Of a stretch of DNA of 64,000 nucleotides, positions 45,640-57,772 are shown piece after piece; positions within the stretch are counted from its first letter, which is position 1, and the number at the start of each line of letters is the position of its first letter. Both the position numbers and the translations under genes were made by a program. The stretch lies in contig JABACO010000002.1 of NCBI GenBank assembly GCA_013339895.1, forward strand, positions 946,750 to 1,010,749, given 5' to 3'. Origin of the DNA: Ephydatia muelleri. Its lineage: Eukaryota > Porifera > Demospongiae > Spongillida > Spongillidae. The notes beneath the pieces are model-generated. The model worked only from the letters and a program-made list of their open reading frames with translations, ran no database searches and had not been told where the DNA came from.

Positions 45640-46188
45640 ATCTGAGCAGCATCTGTTCTCTTTACCCGCTCGTTTGGGAGGTATGAGCATTTTTGACCCA
45701 GTGGAATTAGCAAAAGTAGCATACACTACATCAAGGGCATGTACAAACATGGTTGTGAATTCAATTAAAAACAATGCTGATTTTGTGGTGAGTAGTTACA
45801 GTGCGCACGTCAGAGAGGTCAAGACTGAGAAACACCAGAAACTCGCTATGGTGCAAAACGTGGAGCATAATTCAGTGCTGGTTTCTTTGGGTAATGATAC
45901 AAGATGTGCAGTCCAGCAGGCAATCATGGAAAAACATCTTCATGGCTTATTGTTATGCCGATTGCTTGCCACCATTTTGATCTCTCTCCTGTTGAGTTTA
46001 GAGATGCACTTTCACTATGTTATCATCAGCCTCTTCTTAAAATGCCGGTGCATTGTCATGGAAGTGGAGAAGAATTCAGCTTTCAACATGGTCTTGATTG
46101 TAAAACAGGTGGACATGTCACCCAGCGCGATGAAGTGCGAGATGCTCTAGGTGATTTGGCAGCTATTGTGTACAAAGATGTTGTGTGA
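45640..46188 (+). pseudogene. Retroelement reverse-transcriptase tail
   Basis: PARLGGMSIFDPVELAKVAY appears in one frame and FRDALSLCYHQPLLKMP, CHGSGEEFSFQHGLDCKTGG, QRDEVRDALGDLAAIVYK in another. The CHGxG...HxxDCKxGG cluster and following block are the conserved C-terminus of an invertebrate retroelement reverse transcriptase group, related in layout to 36630-37205. At least one frameshift. Probably transcribed antisense to the host gene intron. Confidence 0.75.
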
Positions 46189-46627
46189 GAACCTATTGTT
46201 CAGGAAAGCAGATGATTCCAGTGGTAGACCAGCTTTGATTACTGACCTCAGCATACTGGGAGTGTGGTAGCCACAAAGTGAGGCATTGCTAGGGGTCTTG
46301 GGTCATGATGCACAACACCTGATGAAGCATTATGTGGCCACATTGCAATGAAGTGGGAGAAGTCACATTCAGAAGTAATGGGATGGGTTCATGCCAGAAT
46401 GGCTTTTGCTATTTCACGTGCAACAAACCTTTCCTTATGTGGGTCCAGGGTAAAATGGAGAAGTGGACATGGCATGGATGATGGAGCTGACATCCTCCAT
46501 TTTCCTCACTCATGGTTTTTCCAGAAGTGTTCATTTCACTGTAACTATTTTAGTCTAAGTATATGTGTGTGTATTTATTCCTAATGTACTGTATTGTTTC
46601 TGTTGTGTATCACTTTATTAGCTTATA

Positions 46628-46666
<39 letters not shown>

Positions 46667-46670
46667 AAAG
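46628..46670. repeat. Poly-C run followed by poly-A
   Basis: About 29 C then 13 A. Possibly the 3' tail of an inserted element, though the C run is unexplained. Confidence 0.9.
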
Positions 46671-46915
46671 AAAGAAAAAAGTTCTGATCCAAATAATGGC
46701 ATACATGTACACAGGTACATTTATGGTTAGTAATTATTTCACCTGTCAAAAGCATTTCTACCCAGTCCAGCCCATAATGGGGGCACATAATACTTTCAAC
46801 ATAGCCATGTGATGAAACATCAAAAGTAAGTACTGTACAAATATAGACATCTAAAGGAGCTAGGTGGCTTCAAGATAACATATTTTCTCATCCCAAACAC
46901 CAATTTATTCTACAG

Positions 46916-47584
46916 AGCCGTAGCATCGATAAATGAACCGGTCCGGCCATTGTGGATATTGAGAATGTGGAGAAAGTCCCGGGGAGGGTGCGGAAGGGGG
47001 GCACCCATCCCGCCCAGCAAGGGGGTATGGGGGAGCGCTGGAAGCTCCCCCATCGGGGTCTGGGGCGGAGTCCCAGGAGCCAACGCTTTTGAATACGTAA
47101 AAACTACAAAAAATACACAAAAGCTGCGTGCGTCACGTATAAACACCTTTGCCGTTCATTTACTAATGTCTCGTCATTAAATTACATTTGGAGTTAAAAG
47201 TGTGTGCTTTGACAGGTACATGTACATGTATCATTCATGAATATAGTAAGGGTCATAGTATGTAACTGAACTGTGGTAACAGCTTTAACGCAAATAAAAC
47301 AAAACGCTCGATCATGGCAGCTGTCATGGTGCAACCAGCCCACTGTGAAAACCATTTTGGTTTGAAAGCCCTTTACGTTCTTCTTTCCGAACACACGCAT
47401 CGGAAATGGAAACCGCAGCGGTTGATTAGCTGTTTCGATTGCAGGTGTTGCACATTCATCTTGTCACTCACTCGAGTTCCAAACCGGTTATTAAACCAAA
47501 CAATAAATAATAATAATCGTTAATGTTCTGGCTAAAACCGGTCCGGCCATGGCCGGACCGGCCGGACTGGATGCTACGGCCCTG
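46916..47584. mobile_element. Non-autonomous DNA transposon with 8-base target duplication
   Basis: Identical TTCTACAG flanks at 46908-46915 and 47585-47592. Terminal inverted repeats AGCCGTAGCATC at left and GATGCTACGGCCCTG at right, with a second inverted motif ACCGGTCCGGCCA inside each end. 8-base duplications are typical of hAT elements. The interior holds GC-rich GGTATGGGGGAGCGCT and ATCGGGGTCTGGGGCGG, shared with 6719-6870. No transposase. Confidence 0.8.
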
Positions 47585-47722
47585 TTCTACAGCATTTTAT
47601 TCTTTTTTAAAATAAAGTACACTGCACATGTATATGCAAAATAATTGCATCATGCAAAAAGTCCATTAAAAACTAATCAATGCATACAACTACATGCTCA
47701 GGCATCACATAAACACTCTTAC

Positions 47723-47773
47723 TTGACGGTTCAAATTGGTGATGTTTGCTAGTTCATTAGTTGTGCTTATTTT
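47723..47773 (-). CDS. Copy B 17-codon linker exon
   Basis: 51 bases, phase 0-0: KISTTNELANITNLNRQ then GTAAGA. Acceptor AAACAG. Confidence 0.6.
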
Positions 47774-47856
47774 CTGTTTCTAAGGAAGGAAAAGGTGCCA
47801 AATCACCAAGTTTGTGGCAAGAAGATCCCCCAAATATCTCATACTTCGAGACATAC

Positions 47857-47928
47857 CTGAATAATTAACAGATCCATGGCTTTCTTATACCTATTGCGCG
47901 TGGCAACATCCATGGCGTTCATGTGTGA
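47857..47928 (-). CDS. Copy B ankyrin-like exon preceding the linker
   Basis: 72 bases, phase 0-0: SHMNAMDVATRNRYKKAMDL then LIIQ|GTATGT. Matches copy A 18471-18548 but two codons shorter. Confidence 0.6.
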
Positions 47929-48502
47929 CTAGAAGTTGGGTAGATCATTAATGGCATTCACAACTTGTACATGTGGGAACAGAGAAAGAGTGAAGAGTTT
48001 TCATCACATTTGCTAGAAATCGATGAAGTCCTAAAGCATATTTGGAAATCATAATCGTATGGCATATGTAAACGGTGCATTCTGATGGTCACTTTGTAAA
48101 CAAACAACTGGAAGATGCAGACAGCCTATATGATTGGCTAAAGCTTCTCCATTTGGATTCCATCATAAGTGACATGGCAATTACATGTAGTGTAATGCTA
48201 ACAATTACCAAACATCTATTAAAGCATATGTATATGAGAACTGCACGTACATTCCAATATTCATTTAGTAAACTCATGGCTGAACTACGTGGAACCCCTT
48301 AATGTGGTTCTAGGACCATATTAAAGTTTATCGAAGTGTACTTTTTTCATGGGTTTGAAGTTTTAAAGTAAGTTGTTAGGCTATAGATAGTGTCCTGTTT
48401 ATCAGGTGTCCTTATTTTGGGGCTCCACTGATTGATTGATATACAAATACAGGGAATTTTGTGGTTCACTTGTTTCCCTAGTTTTTATTCCATCCCCTTT
48501 AC

Positions 48503-48601
48503 CTTATTCTGTTGATTAACTTGGACACCGGCCGATAACAATATCCTCACAACTTCACTGTGGCCATTCTTACATGCCAACATCAGTGATGACCATCCAT
48601 C
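48503..48601 (-). CDS. Copy B ankyrin exon, tandem copy 1
   Basis: Exactly 99 bases, 33 codons, one ankyrin repeat: DGWSSLMLACKNGHSEVVRI then LLSAGVQVNQQNK. Acceptor CTCTTCAG, donor AATAAG|GTAAAG, phase 0-0. One of three near-identical units about 670-750 bases apart. Confidence 0.8.
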
Positions 48602-48659
48602 CTGAAGAGATGAACATAACATCATTGTTGTGTTACAAATGCCACTACAGAGTCTAGAC

Positions 48660-48702
48660 ACACACATACACGGACACACACACACACACACACACACATA
48701 CT
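48660..48702. repeat. Interrupted (CA)n microsatellite
   Basis: CA-rich run in the intron upstream of ankyrin exon copy 1; the same place in the next unit holds the far longer array at 49331-49486. Confidence 0.9.
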
Positions 48703-49173
48703 CACACAGATCTTAAGAATAGTAAAACCAAAATTGTGTAGATGGGAGAAGGGAAGTTGAACTGGGGAGGAAGGGGAGGAAATGATCCTCAGTTCATGTG
48801 TGGGTGTGTTCTGTTTATCTGTGGTGTGGAGAGGGGGGATGAACAATAGTATCCCCTTTCCAGTTCGCCAAGTCTGGGACTAATTAGAAATGGGTGCCTT
48901 TTACTTTAGCATAACAGCTTTTTATTCGACATTTTGATACTTGACAACTACAGTCGTTTATGGTTCTGCTCTTTCAGCAACATAGATACACAGGACATGC
49001 CCACACATGAACTTGGGAACATTTCCTCGTTCCTCCCCAGTTCAACTTCCCTTCTCCCATTCCACACATAAACTACAACAAATGAGAACAAGGATGATGG
49101 AGGTGGGGAGAATGGTGGCTACGTGAAGTATACATAAGCTAGAATGGAAGAAGGTAAGAAAAGTTCAATTTAT

Positions 49174-49272
49174 CTTATCCTGTTGATTAATTTGGACACC
49201 GGCTGATAACAATATCCTCACAACATCACTGTGGCCATTCTTACATGCCAACATCAGTGATGACCATCCATC
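49174..49272 (-). CDS. Copy B ankyrin exon, tandem copy 2, donor mutated
   Basis: 99 bases; DGWSSLMLACKNGHSDVVRI then LLSAGVQINQQDK. The donor reads GATAAG|ATAAAT where copies 1 and 3 have GTAAAG or GTAAAT, so the GT is lost and normal splicing is not expected. Skipping this 0-0 exon would keep the frame. Confidence 0.7.
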
Positions 49273-49330
49273 CTGAAGAGATGAACATAATATCATTGTT
49301 GTGTTACAAATGCCACTACAGAGAGTCTGG

Positions 49331-49489
<159 letters not shown>

Positions 49490-49922
49490 GATCTTAAGAA
49501 AAGAGAAACTGAAGTAGTGGAACAAAAAATATTGTGTAGATGGGAGAAGGGAAGTTGAACTGGGGAGGAAAAAGGGAAATGTTCCCCAGTTCACCAAGTC
49601 TGGGAAAAATAAGAAATGGGTGCCTTTTACTTTAGCAAAGAAGTACATGTATAACAGCTCATTTTGATACTTCAGGCAACTACAGCCGTATATGGTTCTG
49701 CTCATTGAATATTTTCTGAAGATACTATTGTTCATCTCCCCTCTCCGTAACATAGATACACAGGACACGGTCACACATGACATTTCCTCTTTCCTCCCCA
49801 GTTCAACTTCCCTTCTCCCATTGCACACATCAACCACAACAAATGAGAACAAGGATGAAGGTGTTTGGGAGAATGGTCGTTATGTGAGGTATATAAGCTA
49901 GAATGGAAGAAGGCAAATTTAC

Positions 49923-50021
49923 CTTATCCTGTTGATTAACTTGGACACCGGCCGATAACAATATCCTCACAACTTCACTGTGGCCATTCTTACATGCCAA
50001 CATCAGTGATGACCGTCCATC
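49923..50021 (-). CDS. Copy B ankyrin exon, tandem copy 3
   Basis: 99 bases with intact acceptor CTCTTCAG and donor AAG|GTAAAT: DGRSSLMLACKNGHSEVVRI then LLSAGVQVNQQDK. Phase 0-0. It differs from copies 1 and 2 by a few bases only. Confidence 0.8.
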
Positions 50022-50839
50022 CTGAAGAGATGAATATAAGATGATGGCTGCATTACAAATGCAACTTCAAAAGACACGTACTTTAATATACATTTGTACA
50101 ATAGATGCATATATATATTGTGCCATAGATTTAATGAAATTATACTGTCTTGTGAGCATCCCCTCCCCCCTAAGGCAAGTCTGGCCACAGGCCTGCACTG
50201 TACCTCAGATGTTGTGGTTTTGAACCCCATGTGGTATCGAACGTAACATCAGCGCTGTGCTTGTGCAAAACACCAACACATAGAGATGTTAGGAACTGTG
50301 GTCCATACATACACTCCTGTCAGACATTTCCTATTTACTTCCTGCATTCATTTATCCATATGTTACTCAATATTATGTTCTAGAACACTCTTGGTGTTCT
50401 GATGCTATGTATAGTCACATGTGGTTTCTTTTTTTTTGTGTGTCATCTGACCCTTTGAGATCTCGGTCAAAGTGTTAAACACATATAGCATAGCGCATTC
50501 TAATTCTAACAAAAGAAATGTCGTAGTTGAATAGAAAGTCAATAACATTAACCATTCGAAAATTTGAACATGATGGATTTTTTTTATTATACGCATACTG
50601 CCAATGTAACGATAGCTATATGTATAATTATGTAGCTTTACAATAATATTATCATTAAAACTGGACATTCAAAGAACAAACAGAACACACATTGTAAGAA
50701 AAAACAGAACCAGGATAGAGTGGAAGGGCTGAACAGAAATTTGTTGAACTGTTCACCTCCCACTCTCTCCAACAGATACACAGGACACACCCACACGTGA
50801 ACCACAACACATGAGAACAAGGATGTGTGAATTAGAGAG

Positions 50840-50914
50840 ATAACTTGAGCACCAACTGATAACATCATCACAACCATTTCTCAGATACAAGATCAGTGAT
50901 GACACTTCATTCTG
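50840..50914 (-). pseudogene. Copy B degenerate ankyrin exon
   Basis: Aligns loosely with the 99-base ankyrin exons (NEVSSLILYLRNGCDDVI) but with internal deletion and a weakened acceptor. 50022-50839 has no other exon. Confidence 0.5.
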
Positions 50915-51080
50915 AAGAGATGAACATACGATCAAGGCTATACAAAACCTCATTGCTTGGAAAGTTCACAATGGACTGATTTGCATGCATACGACATAGA
51001 TTACGAATAAACAGAACCGAAAGAAGCAAGTTGAAATGGGGATGAGGAAAACTTAAAGCATTGGTAAAGGACTGAGAAAT

Positions 51081-51212
51081 GATTTTGCAGTCTCTGAGGT
51101 CTTTTTAAACTTGGACAGTGAAGACAATTTTGTAGCAATGAATTCATGATTTCATTGGTACAAAATTGTCTTCACTGTCCAAGTTTAAAAAGACCTCAGA
51201 GACTGCAAAATC
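51081..51212. repeat. Perfect hairpin, 54-base arms
   Basis: 51081-51134 is the exact reverse complement of 51159-51212. The 24-base loop itself can pair CAATGAA with TTCATTG. Intronic in copy B. 51213-51732 shows nothing further. Confidence 0.98.
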
Positions 51213-51732
51213 ACGATACACCCTACAACCAGCGAGGTGGTGAAAGTTCAGTAGCTGTTTCCTATCCACTATAAAGCCAAACATAGTATTAGAAGTGAGT
51301 GTAACTACAGACCCCACTGCAGCAGCCACCGAATTTAGGATGTGAATTCAAATGGGCCAAACTACACAGGCAGTGTGTGCCACTCGTGGTCCCACGTGGT
51401 GATTGGGGAAAGATAGCTCTCTCACCTTTCCCGCATAGCATCATGCTTGGCTGCACAGTCCAACACATCAAACTCAAAGGTCATTTTTTGTCACCTAGTC
51501 GTCTCCCTTGTCCGGTCCAATGCAGTGGCTTTCCTCTCTAGGTGCACAAACTATATTGCAGATACTGAAGCTGTCACAGTTTAGAATCAAGTTGCAATTA
51601 GTTTACATATGTACACTGTTTGTTTGGGTTTTTAATTTTAAATTTTTGTTACAATTAACAGTATTATTATATTATCTCAATTCAGCTGTTGCAAAAGTGA
51701 CTGTAACGTCATCAAAGCAACAGTTTTCTTAC

Positions 51733-51822
51733 ATTGTCAAATTCATTCAAATCGCCTCCTTTTTCAGTCAACTGCATAATCAGTTTAATATTACCTTCCT
51801 TGACAGCAGTGTGTAGTGGATA
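51733..51822 (-). CDS. Copy B ankyrin-like exon
   Basis: 90 bases, phase 0-0: YPLHTAVKEGNIKLIMQLTE then KGGDLNEFDN|GTAAGA. Homologous to copy A 18998-19081. Acceptor TATTGCAG. Confidence 0.7.
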
Positions 51823-51990
51823 CTGCAATAGACAGAAAGTGTGATGTGATACTGCATAGACAAATTGCAATGATGACTCAATGCACCAAACACAACTGAA
51901 TTTTACTAATAATGCTAAAGTGACATCAAATGGAGGTAATAAAACAACAATGGATGCAAATTCATGAGATGCAGTCTGCATGCAAAATAC

Positions 51991-52074
51991 CTTATCAACT
52001 TCCACTTCATTCTTATATTTCTGCTCAGTGTACGTGAGCAGGTCCACAGGTGGTGCATTTGTGAAGTACTCTCC
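51991..52074 (-). CDS. Copy B linker exon (GEYF)
   Basis: 84 bases, phase 0-0, after TTTTTTTAG: GEYFTNAPPVDLLTYTEQKY then KNEVEVDK|GTATTT. No counterpart seen in copy A. The long intron upstream (52075-54609) contains the fold-back element and otherwise nothing recognised. Confidence 0.6.
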
Positions 52075-53644
52075 CTAAAAAAATGAGTAAAAATGGAATT
52101 TCATTGAAAACATTATCAGCAAGGCAACTCCACAGCTGCTTTCACTGTTAAAGTTGACTACTGCAAGAAAACTGGCCTATACAGTTGATGCAATGGTTAT
52201 ACAGTACCACAAGAGAGTTAAATACAATCTCCTGAGTATCATGCGTGTGTCTAGCATGGCAATACAATTATACTTGCATGTTTGTCACTCACCACTCACA
52301 CACGAGCTACTCGTGTGTATCTAACTCTGACATATGTAAGCACAATGCTTCGATAGATGTAACATAATGAACGATTTAACGTCAGTTACATGTATGCACG
52401 CGCATTTCAGGTGTGTCGAGCATGCAGCTCCCCACACACTTTAAGCAATATCCCAATACATAATTCATAAGATCTGCGGAGGTCAGTGGTGTAAAATCTT
52501 CACCGTAAAACGGCATTAATGAAACATTATATTATACATGCTTCTTGATAATCACTTAGCTTTATGTTAAAGATTACTCATCTGTACATGCTGAAAGTTT
52601 GTGCTATGCAGTCTTATGTGAATTATGCCCAAACCCAAATATTGCCGACTGGTTGGAGATATACATCCAGATAACTGGTCTTAGAAACATGCATGCATGA
52701 TATACTATAGACAGTAGTTTCAATATGTACATGTTTCTGTACAATGACATGTAACAAACTGGATACTGATAATGGGCCTAATGAAATCACAGCACAGTTC
52801 TCGTGATGGATTACTTGTTTTCAGGAGAAGACTGAAATGAGCGGTCATGATAAATAGTTCCGGATTCAATGGAAGGTTTTATCAGTAAGGCCAATGTCTA
52901 AACAGCATGACGGTATACGTCACAATAGTCATTTCAATATTACACAAGCAAACACTATGCAGCAGATCACACACCATTGTGACACAAAAATCTAATCCAC
53001 CAGTTAATAGCCTCTTTTGGCCACACTCATGCCAATTGTTTGGAATGCAATTTAACCCTCTATATCCGCATTTTAGCCACACCCAGCGCTTCTGTACTTG
53101 TACTGCAACTACTCCTTAATACATTTACATTGGCTACAACCAGAGCATTTTAATTCTCTCATGCTGTATGCTAGAAATACGAAGTTTCATTTCACTCACA
53201 TGTGTTTGTGTTTATGTATACTCTCACATGTCAACAAGACATGACTCATAAGTGCAGTGCACACGTGTCGCACGTGTTTTGAGTGGCAAACATATGTCCA
53301 TGTGAGTTACACACGAGTTTTTTTTAACTCCCTTGTGAGCGGTACTGTAGCACCACATGAAGGAATGAATTGAATGTGGCAGACCCAGAATGAACTTAAA
53401 AACCTATCACTAAGAACTTAGCTAGACACGAGTTCAAAACATCATCCTAAATTGAAGGATTCATTACAACTCAGCAGGCAATACACACACAACCAAATAT
53501 ACATATACAAGCCCCATACCTTAGCTACCTCTATTTCACTGCACACATATCTTAGAGGCCATAAAGTTCACACTGAGTAATACACATCCCATACCTGCCT
53601 ACTGTCCGGGACACTACCGGATTTCCTATGTTGTCCTGGAAGGG

Positions 53645-54224
53645 TCACAACATACCACACCATTACTATATGTGAAAATCCATTTTGGTGTCTTACACAT
53701 GCGGGATACTGATGTTTCAAGGTCCGATACCCCGTAGGGTTCAAAACGGCCACATCTTCAGGTAGGAGTGTCCAAATCCGTTCTAAATAGGTACCTATGT
53801 AGAAGGGTCCTACCGCTATTGGTTTGTTCTGTTCGTTAATTTTTGCTTTATCCATTATAGAGATACAAGTGTGCAAAGAAATTGCATATTTCCAGGGTGT
53901 TACGCGCCATTAACGTATTACGAGGACGTCCTCGAAGCCAGTCGTAATACGTTAATGGCGCGTAACACCCGGGAAATATACAATTTCTTTGCACACTTGT
54001 ATCTCCATAACGGATAAAGCAAAAATTGACAAACAGAACAAATCAATAGCAGTAGGACCCTTCTACATAGGTACCTATTTTGAACCGATTTGGACACTCC
54101 TACCTGAAGATGTGGCCGTTTTGAACCCTACGGGGTATCTGACCTTGAAACGTCAGTACCCCGCATGTGTAAGACACAAAAATGGATTTCCACATATAGT
54201 AATGGTGTGGTATGTGTTGTGTTA
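53645..54224. mobile_element. Fold-back element 1 (palindrome, arms about 280 bases)
   Basis: Left arm 53645-53923 and right arm 53942-54224 are reverse complements at over 90 percent by eye, separated by an 18-base loop. The right side extends to about 54340 (GATATATCGATATAAATTTT, ATATATAT end) without a left partner. Each arm is open in one frame, outward from the loop: MHTCISI(M/T)DKAKI, then VGPFYIGTY, IWTLLPEDVAVLNPTGY, YPACVRHxNGF. The right arm alone recurs at 59457-59842. Confidence 0.85.
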
Positions 54225-54609
54225 AAAATAGGAACCCGATAGCGTTAATATTTCGGAAGATATATCGATATAAATTTTATGTTATAAAATAAAATCCACA
54301 AGACCCATTTTCGTATAGAACGTTCCATATATATATATCCATACCTCATTCCTTAATGGTTCACAGCACAATATAACATTCATTACAATTAAAATGTCCT
54401 CATTGATGCTTTGGATGACTTTCACTATTAACTATTAACTATATAGAATATTTTTTTGCAGATTATTGTGCCACAAGGTATTACTAAAATAATGATACAC
54501 AAAAATATATACATTGTATCCAACGCAGATGTTGGGGTCAGAACACAGTGTGCAAGGGTTAAAAGGTCACTAACAGATGTTGATCTACTCTCAAACTGTG
54601 CATTCTTAC

Positions 54610-54705
54610 CTTGTTCTGTGTCTTGACCTGTGTACCAATCTCCAACAGCTCCTTCCCACACTCCTCATGTGAAGCATTCATCTGAATGAGTTGAGTCCTT
54701 CCATC
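54610..54705 (-). CDS. Copy B first ankyrin-like exon after COR1
   Basis: 96 bases, phase 0-0, after GTTTACAG: DGRTQLIQMNASHEECGKEL then LEIGTQVKTQNK|GTAAGA. Ankyrin-repeat length and spacing but degenerate sequence. Confidence 0.65.
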
Positions 54706-54869
54706 CTGTAAACGTGCATATCACAAATGTTACATATATCTCACTGACTGACCCTATTAATAAGAACTAGAAACAACATACACTAGAGCAAGTTAGATGT
54801 GGCTTGAATAAAAATGCCTGATTACGTGTACAAAACTCAATAAAGAAATATGTATGATTGTGTGATTAC

Positions 54870-56440
54870 CTTATTTTGAACTCCAACAAGTATTGATGGA
54901 TCCTCTTCTGCAGAGATATACTCCTCACTTAAAGGCGACTGTTCATCAGCCTCACTGCACCACATCAACTGGTCTTTCCTTAAATCTCCAATCTGATCAC
55001 CCTTGACAGTACACCTCCACTTGTACACTGATCCTATGGAAGTCACCACAGCTACATGAGGGGGTTCTGAGGAACAACCTGCTCCCACACAGATGAAGGC
55101 ATCTTCGAACTGAACATTCCTGTAATTTAGCACCCTACAGACACTCTTGATACTACTGTAGACACAATCTCTTATCTCTCTACATACTTTACTTGAAGTA
55201 ACATGAACTTGAATATAGGAGAAAAGATCAAAAAGGGTCACTTTCCCAGTAGCATGTTGCAGTTCAAAGGTGATGCAGTTGCGATACAAGCATAATGGCT
55301 TGTACCCATCCATGCATACCCTCCAAGAAGAAGGATTGGTTGGGGATAAAAGATAGGCCACAAGACCGCAAAACAGACCACTAGCAATATAGCCCTCGGT
55401 AGGTCTGATAATCAGAGAAGTACTTTCTTTGCAATATCTGGACACTTGGTCTGAGTCCAGGTAGGGCAATAGAGCAGGCATTAAATATTCACCGTTATCA
55501 CTAATCATAGCAATGACATTAAGGCCTACCAGTATCTTCAACAGATCGCGTGGAGTAAACAGACCTTCTCTGTAGTGCTTTGGAAATTTGTTTAGAAGCT
55601 CTGAATACAGCAGCCCATGATTCAAGAACCTGTCCAGATGTTCAACAGCAACTTCATCTACATCTGGATTATCCCTCAGCTTCAGGTGGTACTCCACTAG
55701 TTCATTCACCTTGGTGAGGACAACCTGGGGATCACAAAACACTGTCTGGGGAAGAAGCTCTGGGTAATGTAAGAACACGTTGTTGTGGACTAGATGGTGC
55801 AAGGCAGCAGAGAAAGCATCTCCCTCGATGTGCAACCTTTTAGCACACCCTTGGCATTCTACAAGGCTCAAGATGCCATCATGGGATGTCCTTTGGAGAA
55901 GAACCTCCAGTCCAAACCATGCTATAGGCATCTTTATTGCCTGTGGGCATACAGATATTATTTCTTCTCTGAGTACCTTAGCAACATGTCTGTCCTCGTC
56001 CCGAGGGGTTTTCCCGTTCACAGCAAATATCACTTCTTTTAGCTCCTCTCCGTTGTACACTATACGAAAACTGCCTGCATCCAGTAATGCCTTGAGCTTT
56101 TGGCTTTTCTCTTCAATGGATTCTGAGCACCTATCTGCAGCATCTCGATGTGTTCCCACGGTGATGATCAGAGGTCGAGCATCCTGTGAGCACATTGCTC
56201 CGAGACAGTGCTGAAGGATCTGTTTGTGTGAGAGAGATGATCGATATGGTCTACTCACTGGCTTGCCATCCGCTCCATAGTACTCGATGGTTGGTTGATG
56301 GGACAGTTCTTCTGAAAGGTTTAATACAAATATGGCCACAGCAGGTTTCTGAATGAACAATGGAAGGATATCATGGTATTGAAGTTGACCTCCACTGTCA
56401 ATAAAATGAAACCACTTCACACCAAACAGTTTCTTCTTGT
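54870..56440 (-). CDS. Copy B Roc1-COR1, main part
   Basis: Continues after a 59-base intron with DKKKLFGVKWFHFIDSGGQ: here the G3 motif DSGGQ is canonical for Ras-like and Roc GTPases, better than copy A's DSGEL. Then G4 TVGTHRD, COR (MPIAWFGLEVLL, FCDPQVVLTKVNELVEYHLK, LFTPRDLLKILVGLNVIAMI, YLMPALLPYL, ASGLFCGLVAYLL) and the terminal C...PHVA...WRC...DQLMW block. The post-COR acidic segment EEYISAEEDPS is in the same exon. Donor AATAAG|GTAATC, phase 0. Together with 56500-56988 this is the most complete GTPase module in the window. Confidence 0.82.
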
Positions 56441-56499
56441 CTATGTACGCAGAGAGATTTGTACAGGTTAAGTAAGATAACTCTGAACCATCTCTTTAC
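56441..56499 (-). other. 59-base intron in Roc1 of copy B
   Basis: Minus strand GTAAAGAG ... GCGTACATAG. It contains an in-frame stop and is not a multiple of three, so the GTPase is only made if it is spliced. Splicing joins TCA G|AC into Ser-Asp and restores alignment with copy A. Confidence 0.65.
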
Positions 56500-56988
56500 C
56501 TGAGGAATGGTTGATGTGATGAATCAGCTCTTCCTCTATGGATGCAGTCCTGCTCTGTTGGCCGGTATCCATGGTAGTATTGACACGGGCAGGTGTGGGG
56601 TCAGGGTGAACTGCACCAGCTCCATCACTAGACACATGAATGGGCATCTTTGGGAAACTGCTAACCACCTCTTCCAAGGATGTTGCCATGGATACACCAC
56701 CATCTCTGATGATACCACCCACAACCCTTAGCAGTGCCTGGTCATCTTCAACCACAAACCAGTCATCCTCCTCTTGTCCTCCCTCAACAGCCAGTGAGAA
56801 GGAGATGGCTCGAACAGGGTTGTCAGCCAGTCTTGTACTGACACGTTGCCCTGGAGGGTCCTTCTTGAGAAGGAGGTGTTTGAGGTGAGTCTTGCCAACA
56901 CCGGCTGCTCCAAGGATGAGACACTTGGTCACTGAAGTTTCCACATATCCCTTGCTCATGGCCTCCTCATAGAGCCTTCTGAATTAGG
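56500..56988 (-). CDS. Copy B Roc1, N-terminal part with P-loop
   Basis: After CTAATTCAG: RLYEEAMSKGYVETSVTKCL, P-loop GAAGVGKT, then DDWFVVEDDQALLRVVGG, ending HHINHSSG at the donor. The first base completes an Arg codon with the last two bases of the acidic first exon (57773-59058), so the two are in frame. About 160 residues; Switch I cannot be placed with confidence. Confidence 0.78.
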
Positions 56989-57772
56989 GAATGTGTGTCA
57001 TAATACTGTCTGGTAAAACATTGCATGCTACACAAAATAAAAAACCTTTGCATGATTGCATAGAGTGGATTTCTTTTGGGGACCGTGCAGAGGAAACAAA
57101 CATTGCACGAGGTTCAAAAAAGTGCTTCCAATTTAGTGTGACTCAGTTAAAAACACATTTCATATAGACATAGAATCAGTAGCCACATCTCTCTTTTCAG
57201 TACCAGGTAAACAAGCATGTATGTCATGGAAAGTAACAATTATTAGAATGCTCTTACAGTCCTATTCACCGAAAGAGAGGAATAATGAAATTATTTCAAT
57301 AATAACGGTATTGAAATAGTATCATTTCAATTCGATTCAGCATCCATTTCTAAATAGAGTAATTTAATTGTGGCTTGTTAGTTAAACAACGCACAACAGT
57401 AAACAACTGCATGTCAGATTGAACATTCAAGGCGATAACTTATCCATCTATTGCCGTTAAGGTACCAAATTTAACCGACACCCACAAGGGAATGGTACTA
57501 GGTACAGCTTGTATTGCATTGAGCTGTTAAGTCCCACCTGCTGTGCAGCTCGTATGAATTTTCTAAGGGACATTGGGGACTTCTTCATACAGTGGGATAA
57601 TTCTCAATCCTTAAGTCAAACCAAATCGTCCCAAATTGCACAAGACCCCACCTCCCTCTGAAAATGCATAATTGGCATAGGAGAAAATGTGCATGTAGTT
57701 TGTTCAGAATACCACAACCAGTTCCCCTAAGAATTAGTCACCAGTATTGTACATTTTTATACCTTTCAGTAT

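Noticed and set aside
45557-46150. A host gene on the plus strand overlapping the DPFV exon
   Set aside because: The homology is to a retroelement reverse-transcriptase tail and the frame is broken; the overlap with the exon is antisense.
53568-54225. Two independent host genes encoding MHTCISI peptides
   Set aside because: They are the two arms of one palindrome; treated as a property of the fold-back element.
54837-56959. Reading copy B Roc1 as two broken genes because of a stop near 56470
   Set aside because: A 59-base GT-AG intron removes the stop and restores the alignment with copy A.
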